A stretch of DNA of 64,000 nucleotides from Clostridiaceae bacterium (lineage in GTDB: Bacteria > Bacillota > Clostridia > Acetivibrionales > DUMC01), in the NCBI GenBank assembly GCA_012840075.1, contig DUMC01000032.1, positions 62,001-126,000 on the forward strand. Reading direction: 5' to 3'. The position numbers and the translations under genes are program-made. Shown one piece after another: positions 18,532 through 26,489 of this stretch (positions within the stretch are counted from its first letter, which is position 1; every line of letters begins with the position of its first letter). The notes below the pieces were generated by a model, which did no database searches, was not told the origin of the DNA, and saw only the letters and a list, made by a program, of their open reading frames with translations.

Positions 18532-19302
18532 ATGAAGGAGCTTTTAAAAGGTAAGAATATACTAATTATGGGCGTGAGAAATAAGTGGAGTATTGCATGG
18601 GGTATTGCAAAGTCATCTGCTGCAAACGGAGCAAATTTAATTTTCACATATCAAAGCGATAGAGAGGAAAAGGATGTTGCTGATTTAGCAGCAAGCCTGG
18701 GAAGTTCATCAATATATAAATGCGATATTTCTTCAGATGAAGAAATTGATACTTTATTTGATAACCTGAAAAAGAATCACGGAATAGTTCATGGGCTTGT
18801 TCATTCAATTGCCCATGCAAACACGGAAGATATTCGAAATAACTTTATCAACACATCAAGGGAAGGTTTTTTGCATGCCTTGGATGTAAGTGCTTATTCG
18901 CTGGTTGCTGTGAGCAGACGGGCTGCCGAGGTAATGACGGAAGGAGGAAGCATTCTTACGCTAACCTATATGGGTTCGGAGAAGGTCTTCCCCGGGTACA
19001 ATGTAATGGGAGTTGCGAAAGCCGCTCTTGAAGCATGTGTTAGATATCTTGCATATGATCTTGGTCCTGCGAATATAAGAGTTAACGCAATTTCAGCAGG
19101 TGCTATTAAAACGCTCTCTTCAAAAGCTATAAAGGGATTCGGAAATATATTGGAAATTTCGCAAGAAAGATCACCTCTTAGAAGAACAGTAGAACAAGAT
19201 GAACTGGGAGATGCGGCAATTTTCCTGTTAAGCGATTTATCCAGGGCAATTACGGGAGAAATTATGTTTGTTGATTGTGGTTATAATATAATGGGAATTT
19301 AA
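18532..19302 (+). CDS. fabI: Enoyl-[acyl-carrier-protein] reductase FabI
   Basis: FabI reduces enoyl-ACP in the last step of each fatty acid elongation cycle. From ATG 18532 the protein is 256 residues, and the catalytic residues fall at the E. coli positions: Y146 (LTYMGSEK), Y156 and K163 (YNVMGVAK). The FabI-specific cofactor segment GVRNKWSIAWGIA and the HSIAHA motif are present. The start is chosen by AGAAGGG about ten bases upstream; GTG 18526 is too close. No other fab gene is adjacent. A strong terminator follows. Confidence 0.95.
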   Translation: MKELLKGKNILIMGVRNKWSIAWGIAKSSAANGANLIFTYQSDREEKDVADLAASLGSSSIYKCDISSDEEIDTLFDNLKKNHGIVHGLVHSIAHANTEDIRNNFINTSREGFLHALDVSAYSLVAVSRRAAEVMTEGGSILTLTYMGSEKVFPGYNVMGVAKAALEACVRYLAYDLGPANIRVNAISAGAIKTLSSKAIKGFGNILEISQERSPLRRTVEQDELGDAAIFLLSDLSRAITGEIMFVDCGYNIMGI

Positions 19303-19351
19303 AATATTTTCTTAATGTATAAAGACCTTTTCCTTAATTGTATAAAAAATA

Positions 19352-19393
19352 AAAACACGGCAGCATAATTTTTGTATTATGCTGCCGTGTTTT
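19352..19393 (+). terminator. Rho-independent terminator after fabI
   Basis: A perfect 18-bp stem (AAAACACGGCAGCATAAT, 19352-19369, and its complement 19376-19393) with loop TTTTGT. The stem ends in TTTT on the plus strand and, read leftward, also in a T-run, so it could serve both directions. Confidence 0.88.
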
Positions 19394-19400
19394 GAATGCT

Positions 19401-19448
19401 GATGTTTAATTTTGTTATCAGATTGATGTTTAACTTTGGTATCAGATT
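19401..19448. repeat. 24-bp tandem direct repeat, two copies
   Basis: GATGTTTAATTTTGTTATCA plus GATT (19401-19424) is repeated at 19425-19448 with two differences. More loosely repetitive TATCATG/TTATGTTG sequence follows to about 19505. It lies between the fabI terminator and the end of the leftward PLP-enzyme gene. Confidence 0.7.
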
Positions 19449-19536
19449 TTTATGTATGCTTATGTTTTTTTGCTATCATGTTGTTATGTTGTCATGTTAT
19501 CATGCGTTTATATTTTTCTATTTGAAATTATTACTA

Positions 19537-20709
19537 CTAAATCTTACTAAAAACCTTTCTAAATGCTTCAAGTGCATAATCAAGCTGCTCTTTTGTGTGG
19601 GTTGCAGTATAGCTTGTTCTCAACAAACAATTACCTGGTTTTACGGCAGGTGAGACAACAGGATTTACATAAACACCTTCATCAAGCAACATTTTTGTAA
19701 TCACAAATGTTCTTTCGTTTTCATAAGTCATTACCGGGATAATAGGTGTTTTTGATTCGCCAATTGGGATGTTAAGTTTTTTAAATCCTTCCCTCATATA
19801 ATCTGCGTTTTCTGCTAGCCTTTTGATTCTTTCGGGTTCTTTCTCAATAATGTTTATTGCTTCTAAAGCTGCCGCTGCATTTGCAGGTGGAATTGATGCG
19901 CTGAATATAAAAGGTCTTGAAACATGTTTAACATAATGTATAACTTCCTCCCTGGCTGCAATAAAACCTCCCAGGCTTGCTAATGATTTGCTGAAAGTAC
20001 TCATAACAATATCTACTTCGTCTTCAAGTCCGAAATATTCTCCTGTACCTCTCCCATGTTCACCAAGGACACCAAGTCCGTGAGCATCATCCACCATGAT
20101 ACGTGCACCATATGATCTTGCCAACCTGACTATTTCAGGAAGATTGCATATATCTCCGCTCATACTGAACACACCGTCTGTTACTATTAACTTACCACAG
20201 TTATCAGGTATTTTTTTCAGAATTCTTTCGAGATCTTCCATGTCATTATGTTCGTATTTTATAACTTTAGCAAAACTTAATCTGCATCCGTCGATTATAC
20301 TGGCATGATTTTCACTGTCACAGATAATATAATCGTTTCTCCCCGCTATGGCAGAAATAATTCCCAAATTAGTTTGAAAACCTGTACTAAAAGTAAGAAC
20401 AGCTTCTTTTTTCATAAACTGTGCAAGACGCTTTTCAAGTTCAATATGTATACTCAGCGTACCGTTTAAAAACCTGGATCCCGAGCATCCGGAGCCGTAC
20501 TTAGCCAATGCTTCTTGTGCAGCACGTATAACTCTTTCATCCGCTGTCAGCCCCAGATAATTATTAGAACCGATCATTATCGTCCTTTTACCGTTAATTA
20601 TAACTTCTGTATCCTGCTTTGTTTCCAGCACATGAAAGTATGGATAAATACCTGCCTCCATAACTTTTTTTGCGTCTGTGTAATTAAAGCACTTTTCAAA
20701 AATATCCAT
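19537..20709 (-). CDS. PLP-dependent alpha-oxoamine synthase (Kbl/BioF/serine palmitoyltransferase-like)
   Basis: A fold-type I PLP enzyme of 390 residues that condenses an amino acid with an acyl thioester, releasing CO2. Visible are YGSGCSGSRFLNGT (71-84), cofactor-stacking H135 in NHASIIDG, D207 and H210 in VDDAH, and Schiff-base lysine K241 in STFSKSLASLGGF. The motifs GSRFLNGT and HNDMEDL resemble, from memory, bacterial serine palmitoyltransferases and the Firmicute gly_Cac_T_rel subgroup more than classical Kbl or BioF. No tdh gene (threonine route) or bio gene is adjacent. AAAGGAG precedes ATG 20709. Exact substrates cannot be fixed here. Confidence 0.8.
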   Translation of the reverse strand: MDIFEKCFNYTDAKKVMEAGIYPYFHVLETKQDTEVIINGKRTIMIGSNNYLGLTADERVIRAAQEALAKYGSGCSGSRFLNGTLSIHIELEKRLAQFMKKEAVLTFSTGFQTNLGIISAIAGRNDYIICDSENHASIIDGCRLSFAKVIKYEHNDMEDLERILKKIPDNCGKLIVTDGVFSMSGDICNLPEIVRLARSYGARIMVDDAHGLGVLGEHGRGTGEYFGLEDEVDIVMSTFSKSLASLGGFIAAREEVIHYVKHVSRPFIFSASIPPANAAAALEAINIIEKEPERIKRLAENADYMREGFKKLNIPIGESKTPIIPVMTYENERTFVITKMLLDEGVYVNPVVSPAVKPGNCLLRTSYTATHTKEQLDYALEAFRKVFSKI

Positions 20710-20802
20710 CTGGTTCTCTCCTTTTAGATATTGTAAAATACTATGATGTTTGCTCAAAACAAAGGGGCAATAAAACTCCAAAGATTATGGGATTACATAA
20801 AT

Positions 20803-20831
20803 ATTATAGCTTGTTTACTATAAAATAGCAA
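20803..20831 (-). promoter_or_regulatory. Promoter of the alpha-oxoamine synthase gene
   Basis: On the minus strand, TTGCTA (complement of 20826-20831), a 17-base spacer and a perfect TATAAT (complement of 20803-20808). It lies about 95 bases upstream of the start. The rest of the 330-base divergent gap holds AT-rich sequence; I saw no clear promoter for the rightward SDR gene. Confidence 0.55.
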
Positions 20832-21039
20832 TTCTTACTGTAATTAAAAAATTGAAAGCTAAAAGATTTAGAACCCCTAGGTGACGTAAAAAGCTTTCTG
20901 AAGCATTTTTTATTTCTTTTTAAGAAATAAATTTAATAATACTATTTATATTTCCCCGGTAATCATATATACTGTTTTATATATACCAATTATACATGCT
21001 GTCAATGCTTAAATATTAATAAAAAAAGGTGTGGGGTAA

Positions 21040-21957
21040 GTGAGAGGAGATATAAAAGAAAAAGTAGTGCTAATAACAGGTGCGTCTTCAGGCATAGGAA
21101 AAGCAATAGCACATGAATTTATGGTAAGAGGCAACAGGGTATATGGTACTTCACGAAAGGCTGTGACAGGGAGCAGAATATATCCGGATTCAGTTTCTAC
21201 GGAGCCGGAATTTAATAAAAAATCTACTTTAACCGGGAGTATGGGAGATAAAGGCATAGTTAATAACACCCCAGGTGCTACCGGTTTTATTGAAATGATA
21301 CAGATGGATGTCAGATCAGAAGATTCTGTTAAAAATGCTATAGATTATGTTTCAAAAAAAGAAGGACGCATTGATATATTAATTAATAATGCAGGATTTG
21401 GCATTGCAGGAGCCATTGAAGATACTACATTTGATGAAGCTTTTAGCCAGTTTGATACAAACTTTTTCGGTGTGCTAAGGGTCTTAAGAAATGTTGTTCC
21501 CGTGATGAGGAGAAGGGGAGAAGGTTTAATAATCAACATTAGTTCAGTTGCAGGTTTAATCTCCATCCCATTCCAATCTATGTACAGTGCAAGTAAGTTT
21601 GCTTTAGAAGCCATGTCAGAAGCCCTTCGAATTGAGTTGAAGCCATTTGGAATAAAAGTGGTTATTATTGAACCAGGTGATACAAACACTGGTTTCACGG
21701 ACAATAGAGTAATAGTAAAAGGAGCGAGAAAAGGTTCAGTTTATTATGAAAAATTTAAAAAGTCGATCAATACGATGATTAAAGATGAGAAAAACGGCCC
21801 CGGACCTGAAACAGTGGCGAAAGCCGTTATTAGAACCGCCAAGAAAAAAAATCCGCCGGTTAGAGTTGCTGTTGGGATGTCTTATAAGCTTATAGTCATA
21901 TTAAAAAGAATTTTACCTGATAAATTTGTTCATTTTATTCTGGAAAAGATTTATTAG
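21040..21957 (+). CDS. Short-chain dehydrogenase/reductase (SDR)
   Basis: A classical SDR of 305 residues: TGASSGIG (13-20) for NAD(P), INNAGFG in the middle, the SS motif (INISSVAG) and catalytic Y182/K186 (YSASK). It is longer than the usual 250 because about 40 residues (about 44-82) are inserted between the second strand (VYGTSR) and the DV motif (QMDVRSED). A C-terminal hydrophobic helix may touch the membrane. The GTG start at 21040 is needed to keep the first strand; the upstream GGTGTGGGG is a weak site. It is divergent from the oxoamine synthase and overlaps the next convergent gene by four bases. Confidence 0.88.
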   Translation: MRGDIKEKVVLITGASSGIGKAIAHEFMVRGNRVYGTSRKAVTGSRIYPDSVSTEPEFNKKSTLTGSMGDKGIVNNTPGATGFIEMIQMDVRSEDSVKNAIDYVSKKEGRIDILINNAGFGIAGAIEDTTFDEAFSQFDTNFFGVLRVLRNVVPVMRRRGEGLIINISSVAGLISIPFQSMYSASKFALEAMSEALRIELKPFGIKVVIIEPGDTNTGFTDNRVIVKGARKGSVYYEKFKKSINTMIKDEKNGPGPETVAKAVIRTAKKKNPPVRVAVGMSYKLIVILKRILPDKFVHFILEKIY

Positions 21958-22874
21958 TTGATAGTTTGTGTTATTTGTGCTTCTATTTTATCTGAAGAAT
22001 TTTTAGAAGAATCTTTAATTGAAGAAATTACGCAATTAACGGTTACAGAAACAAGGACAATTAAGCCTCCAATAAGAGCCCATTTACCAGGAGCTTCTCC
22101 TGTAAAAAGGAATACCCATAAAGGATTCAACAATGGCTCAAGTACGGGAATTAAAGTAGCTTCTAAGGCAGTAACCCCTTTTATTGCGATAGCATACAAA
22201 ACATAAGAAAGGCCCAGTTGAAATATTCCTAATATTAAAAGAAGCATCCATCCTTTAACTCCGGGACCGGATTTAAACATAAACGGCAAACACAAAATAA
22301 AAGTAGCAATATTTCCCAAAAGTACGGATTCTATCGATGAATCTGACTTTTGTTTACGCATAAATACCGCAGTAGCCGCAAAAGTGACTCCGCTGAATAT
22401 GGCAAGTGCATTACCAAGTATATTGTCCATGTTTATATCATCTATAAAAAATAAAACCATACCTGCTATAACAAAAAATATAGTAATCCAGTCCGATAAT
22501 TTAACTTTTTCATTTAGAAACCATGAGCCGAAGATTGCAACATATATCGGAGCCGAATATTGAAGTAAGATAGCATTTGCAGCAGTAGTCATTCTAGTGG
22601 CGGCAACAAAAGAAATAACAGTTAAAGAATAAGCCAGGGCGCCTGCAATCTGGGGAAAAGACCAGGTTATTTTAGGTTTTCCTCCAAGTAATGCAAGTAT
22701 AAAAAGTGAAGCAATTATGCTTCTGGAACCTGCTATTGCAAAAGAATTCCATTCAACAGATTTAATTAACAGTCCACCGAAACTCCATAAAATAGCAGTT
22801 AAAATTAAAAAAATAATAGCTACGGGACGGCTTGTTTTATAACTATTTTGCAGCATATTTCTAATAGAACCCAT
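21954..22874 (-). CDS. EamA/DMT family transporter
   Basis: A 306-residue drug/metabolite-type transporter with about ten transmembrane segments and two EamA repeats. The first repeat runs from AIIFLILTAILWSFGG to about residue 150; the second begins near NALAIFSGVTFAATAVFMRK. The family landmark near the end of repeat 1 (ATRMTTAANAILLQYSAPIY) and its repeat 2 counterpart (GVTALEATLIPVLEPLLNP) are clear. Substrate unknown. AAGGAG lies upstream on the minus strand. Its stop overlaps that of the convergent SDR gene. Confidence 0.9.
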   Translation of the reverse strand: MGSIRNMLQNSYKTSRPVAIIFLILTAILWSFGGLLIKSVEWNSFAIAGSRSIIASLFILALLGGKPKITWSFPQIAGALAYSLTVISFVAATRMTTAANAILLQYSAPIYVAIFGSWFLNEKVKLSDWITIFFVIAGMVLFFIDDINMDNILGNALAIFSGVTFAATAVFMRKQKSDSSIESVLLGNIATFILCLPFMFKSGPGVKGWMLLLILGIFQLGLSYVLYAIAIKGVTALEATLIPVLEPLLNPLWVFLFTGEAPGKWALIGGLIVLVSVTVNCVISSIKDSSKNSSDKIEAQITQTIN

Positions 22875-23108
22875 ACATCAATGAACTCCTTTTGCTAAAT
22901 TAATTATAAACCAATGCATATTATACCAGTATATTATACAAAATGGCAACAAGATTTCGTTAGCATGGGTGCATATAAATTAATAGGGTGAAGATTTTGC
23001 ATACAGTGGTAAAATAAAGAAAATTCATATAAAATAATAATGGATTTTAACTTTATATAACTTGCCGTCAAGGATAAAAAATTGCAAAAAAACAGAGGAG
23101 GTTTTCTT

Positions 23109-23624
23109 ATGAGTGAGGTTTTTAAAGAGATTAAACCAACAGACATATCTGATAATGTTTTTAAACTGATAGGCGATGATTGGATGCTTATTACAGCAGG
23201 AACCCCGGAAAGTTACAATACTATGACCGCTAGTTGGGGAGGGCTTGGAATCCTTTGGGGAGAACCGGTTTCCTACATTTTTATAAGACCTCACAGATAT
23301 ACTTATAATTTTGTAGAGAAAAATGAAACTTACAGTCTTTCTTTTTTTGATGAAAAATATAGAAAAGCTCTTCAATACTGCGGTACCCATTCGGGAAGGG
23401 ATGTTGATAAAGCAGCGGCTACGGGGCTTACAGTTGTAGGTGGAGACTGCAACACGGTGTATTTTAATGAAGCAAGGCTTGTGCTCCTGTGCAAAAAAAT
23501 ATATTTCCAGGATATAAATCCTGAAAACTTCCTTGATCCGGTTATTGGCAAGAATTATCCGAAGAAAGATTATCATAGGATGTATATTGGTAAAGTTATA
23601 AAGTGTTTGATAAAACAAGCATAA
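23109..23624 (+). CDS. Flavin reductase-like domain protein
   Basis: A 171-residue protein of the FMN-binding split-barrel, flavin reductase-like type. The segment MLITAGTPESYNTMTASWGG and the following GEPVSYIFIRPHRYTYNFV is the characteristic FMN-binding region; YSLSFFDEKYRKALQYCG follows. Such proteins often supply reduced FMN or act as small flavoproteins, but no partner oxygenase or rubredoxin is adjacent. GAGGAGG sits seven bases before ATG 23109. A G/C-rich repeat of the TGTCCCC family follows the gene. Confidence 0.83.
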   Translation: MSEVFKEIKPTDISDNVFKLIGDDWMLITAGTPESYNTMTASWGGLGILWGEPVSYIFIRPHRYTYNFVEKNETYSLSFFDEKYRKALQYCGTHSGRDVDKAAATGLTVVGGDCNTVYFNEARLVLLCKKIYFQDINPENFLDPVIGKNYPKKDYHRMYIGKVIKCLIKQA

Positions 23625-23649
23625 TTCACGGAGACATACTTCAATTAAA

Positions 23650-23673
23650 GGGGGGCATTAGTGTGTCCCCCTA
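23650..23673. repeat. GGGGGGCA...TGTCCCCC repeat, related to other window copies
   Basis: AGGGGGGCATTAGTGTGTCCCCCT forms a short hairpin (7 of 8 pairs, then an outer A-T). It shares the TGTGTCCCC core with the copies at 4294 and 31182. It lies in the gap between two convergent genes and could help end transcription. Confidence 0.6.
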
Positions 23674-23720
23674 AATTTACATATTTTAGCTTGGTGCAAA
23701 TAACCGGTAATTTTTAAACT

Positions 23721-24536
23721 TTATTGTAATAAGCTTATACTCTGATCCTTATAAAACATTAAGTAAAATACCATCATTAAGAAAGTGGAAATAGTTGGAA
23801 TTATGCTCAATATAATTGATCCGAACAAAGGTATAATTCCGAAAATACTTAATATTAAATTTGCTAACGAAGCAACCAATGAAACCAGCAAACTTATACC
23901 GAGAATCATCCAGAAATTCTTTTTGACAATTGAAAAAGATCTCTTAAGTGCCGATATAACATCAAGATGGTCAACCAGCATGGCAGGAAACCACAATGTC
24001 ATATTAATTTCAATAAAAACAAATGCAATAATAAACAATGCAAATATGAAAACTATAAAGAGAATGCGCATAACAGTCCATTTTGCTAAAGCAATAATCA
24101 AAGCGCCTAATAAAGTGACAATACCAATACATAGAACTGTAATAATCCATACGACGATATTGCCAAGCCAATAAACCAAATACTTTGCAAAATTATTTTT
24201 TAATTGAGGCATAAAATCATAGATTGATGCATACCCGTCATCCAGAGCCTTGTTTATCATGCCATAAGTCGCAGGATTAACGACAAGCCTCAATATTAAG
24301 TTTATAAGCCCTAAGCCTGAAGAAATTATTGAAGCTGCGATGAGCTTGACAAAACTAAAAGGTTCTGTAAAATAATAATTTTCAAATCTCATTTCATTGA
24401 TAAAACTTCGTATAATCCCCAACAGTCCGGATGTAGAACTACCTAATAAAGCTGCAAAAACTGTTGAAATGAACAATGGAATTGCAAGAATATAATACCT
24501 GGTAATAAAATTAATGGCTCTTTCTAAATACCTCAT
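23721..24536 (-). CDS. Multi-pass membrane protein, function unknown
   Basis: A 271-residue integral membrane protein with about six long hydrophobic segments. The N-terminal MRYLERAINFITRYYILAIPLFI and the segment MLVDHLDVISALKRSFSIVKKNFW suggest a DUF975- or YciC-like membrane protein. In those families a short cytoplasmic helix (AL-x-x-S-x-x-x-x-K-x-N-F-W) precedes a membrane segment. I do not recognise a precise family. CCGGAGGAATATT precedes the ATG on the minus strand. Upstream lies a 23-base-period direct repeat. Confidence 0.7.
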   Translation of the reverse strand: MRYLERAINFITRYYILAIPLFISTVFAALLGSSTSGLLGIIRSFINEMRFENYYFTEPFSFVKLIAASIISSGLGLINLILRLVVNPATYGMINKALDDGYASIYDFMPQLKNNFAKYLVYWLGNIVVWIITVLCIGIVTLLGALIIALAKWTVMRILFIVFIFALFIIAFVFIEINMTLWFPAMLVDHLDVISALKRSFSIVKKNFWMILGISLLVSLVASLANLILSIFGIIPLFGSIILSIIPTISTFLMMVFYLMFYKDQSISLLQ

Positions 24537-24576
24537 AATATTCCTCCGGAGAAATTAATATTAACATATTAATTTT

Positions 24577-24620
24577 GATTATACTATACTAGTAAATCTG
24601 ATTATACTATATTAGTAAAT
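24577..24620. repeat. Two tandem copies of a 21-bp TATAAT-containing sequence
   Basis: GATTATACTATACTAGTAAAT (24577-24597) recurs at 24600-24620 with one change. Each copy, read on the minus strand, contains TATAAT, so the pair may be duplicated promoter elements or operators for the leftward membrane protein gene. The remaining 375 bases up to the PP2C-like gene are AT-rich and show no convincing gene. Confidence 0.6.
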
Positions 24621-24995
24621 TATATTCTACAACCTCTCAAAAATTTCCTTTATTTATAAAAACAAAAATATTAATTTTTTTCCTGATTTTTCATTAAAGT
24701 TCTGCAAGCACATGTTTTGAAAAGTTATACAAATGTAATTGAATAAAGTAGAATTATGTGATATTATGGAAATACAAAGCAAATCGTGCAAGGGGTGCGG
24801 ATAAACTAACCATTTATTCACGCTTTTTTTACATTTTACTTGACAACACGCTTTTGATTAGCAACTTGATATTTATAAAAAATACCTGCAAGAAATTGTT
24901 TTCCAGTAAAAAGCTTCTTGGAACAACTGTATTTCAAGAACACTTAATCTTATTAATATAAATATTTTGGAAATGGTATGAAGGGGAGTTATAGC

Positions 24996-26354
24996 ATGGG
25001 ATATGTGAGTAATGTAATAGCTTCTGTAACATCTCGTAAAGGTATAGTAAAACAGAAAAATGAAGATAATTTCTATATAAACGGCAAATTCATGGATGAT
25101 TACGAAACTGACAGTGTTCTGGCTTCAATAGAAAACAAATCTGATAGTTTTATTTTTTCAGTGAGTAATTCTATAGATATTGCAGATAAGGAAAAAGGAG
25201 TTTTTATTTCTGTCACAAAAGATATAAAGAAATATCATGAAAAGCCTGAATACAAAGAAAGTGATTTAAGTACAAGGACAGAGCAAATAGCCGGTATTAT
25301 ATCTGAAACAGGTAAACTGATAAACAGCATTTACTCAGATAGTGAGGGCTTTAGTTTCCCCTCAATCGCATGTCTTTTGATTAAAGACAATAAAGCTTCT
25401 GTTATAAGCCTCGGAAATTGCAAAGCATTTATAATACGAGGTGGGCATATAAAACAGCTTTCTTCCGAATGGGAAAAAACACAGAGATTGCTTAAGCTAG
25501 GTATTATAACCAACGAACAAGTGCTTGATTTGGCTACAAGGTACGGAATTCCAACAGAAAACAGCATAAATGAGATTCAAAAAAGCGAAGAAATTCTTTT
25601 GGAAGAGAGGGATTTATTTGTCTTATCAACCAGCGGACTAATGAATCAAATTGAAATTGAAGATATTAATGAGGCTTTTAAGAAACATAATGATATTGAA
25701 ACAGCAGTTAATTCTCTTGTTAAAATAGCAGTAAAAAGCGGTGCAGAAGATAATATAACAGTAATGGCCATAAGAATTGAAAAAATAACCAATACATATG
25801 TAAGAGAACCTGTTCAGTCCCGAAAAACTCCCCGCAAAACTACACCAAAAAGTATTATGACATTACTGTTAATTAGATTTATAAGGAAAATAAGGAAATT
25901 TGATATTAGAAAAAGCTATCCGTCAGTAATTGCTTTTATCCTAGTAATAGCTGTAATTATCGGCGGTGTCAGCCTTATAAAAAGCCTTTCCGGCAAAGTA
26001 GCATCAAATAAAGACTCAATTGAAAATACAATACAAGATGATGAACATTTATCTGATTCAACTACAGATGATAACACGAATAACACGGAAACTAACGGAA
26101 ACAATATAAGTGAAGGTACTACGGGCGGTACGTTACAAAATACAGCAGAAAATGGGGAAAATGGAAAAACATTGCCTACTAAATATACAGTTAAGAAAGG
26201 TGATACACTTTACAATATTAGCAAGTACTTTTATGGTGATCCAACTAAATATAGGATTATTATGGAATATAACAATATAACGGATCCTTCCAAAATTCAG
26301 ATAGGGCAAGTTTTGGAAATACCTGATATATATGGAGACAGTTCGGATGATTGA
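24996..26354 (+). CDS. Degenerate PP2C-like domain, transmembrane segment and LysM domain
   Basis: A 452-residue single-pass membrane protein. Residues about 5-262 look like a PP2C phosphatase: RKGIVKQKNEDNF (14-26) matches the N-terminal RxGxVRxxNED motif, and GAEDNITVM (about 249-257) the C-terminal GxxDNITV motif. The metal-binding DGMGG motif is missing; the aligned stretch reads FSVSNSIDIAD. The later SDGL is TSGL with Ser at 213. A membrane helix (about 310-330), an Asn/Thr/Ser/Gly-rich linker and a C-terminal LysM (396-444) put the cell-wall-binding end outside. Probably catalytically dead. AAGGGGAG supports ATG 24996. Confidence 0.85.
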   Translation: MGYVSNVIASVTSRKGIVKQKNEDNFYINGKFMDDYETDSVLASIENKSDSFIFSVSNSIDIADKEKGVFISVTKDIKKYHEKPEYKESDLSTRTEQIAGIISETGKLINSIYSDSEGFSFPSIACLLIKDNKASVISLGNCKAFIIRGGHIKQLSSEWEKTQRLLKLGIITNEQVLDLATRYGIPTENSINEIQKSEEILLEERDLFVLSTSGLMNQIEIEDINEAFKKHNDIETAVNSLVKIAVKSGAEDNITVMAIRIEKITNTYVREPVQSRKTPRKTTPKSIMTLLLIRFIRKIRKFDIRKSYPSVIAFILVIAVIIGGVSLIKSLSGKVASNKDSIENTIQDDEHLSDSTTDDNTNNTETNGNNISEGTTGGTLQNTAENGENGKTLPTKYTVKKGDTLYNISKYFYGDPTKYRIIMEYNNITDPSKIQIGQVLEIPDIYGDSSDD

Positions 26355-26389
26355 TTGAAATTCAGTTGTTAGAATTCTAAAAAATGGTA

Positions 26390-26418
26390 TTGATTTTTTA
26401 TTTGGATTATAATATTAT
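26390..26418 (+). promoter_or_regulatory. Promoter of the dnaJ-like/clpB operon
   Basis: TTGATT (26390-26395), a 17-base spacer and TATTAT (26413-26418). The start point would fall near 26425, directly before the CtsR operator, as expected for repression. Confidence 0.5.
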
Positions 26419-26427
26419 TATAGTGAA

Positions 26428-26450
26428 AGTCAAAGATGGTCAAAGTCAAG
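26428..26450 (+). promoter_or_regulatory. CtsR heat-shock repressor operator
   Basis: AGTCAAA-GAT-GGTCAAA (26428-26444) matches the CtsR box, a tandem heptamer (A/G)GTCAAA separated by three bases. A third imperfect heptamer, AGTCAAG (26444-26450), overlaps the second by one base. The position just after the -10 region and before the dnaJ-like gene implies heat-shock derepression of the chaperone genes. CtsR itself is not encoded in the window. Confidence 0.85.
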
Positions 26451-26489
26451 TGGATATACTACGAGGCTCAGGGGTGAGAGGTGTTAGAA

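Noticed and set aside
19396-19653. 85-codon frame after the fabI terminator
   Set aside because: It is built from 24-bp tandem repeats and runs into the antisense of the oxoamine synthase.
24758-24961. 67-codon open frame upstream of the PP2C-like gene
   Set aside because: No ribosome binding site, mixed hydrophobic composition without a fold, and no family resemblance.
26360-26489. CIRCE/HrcA operator before the dnaJ-like gene
   Set aside because: No TTAGCACTC-N9-GAGTGCTAA dyad; the site is a CtsR box.
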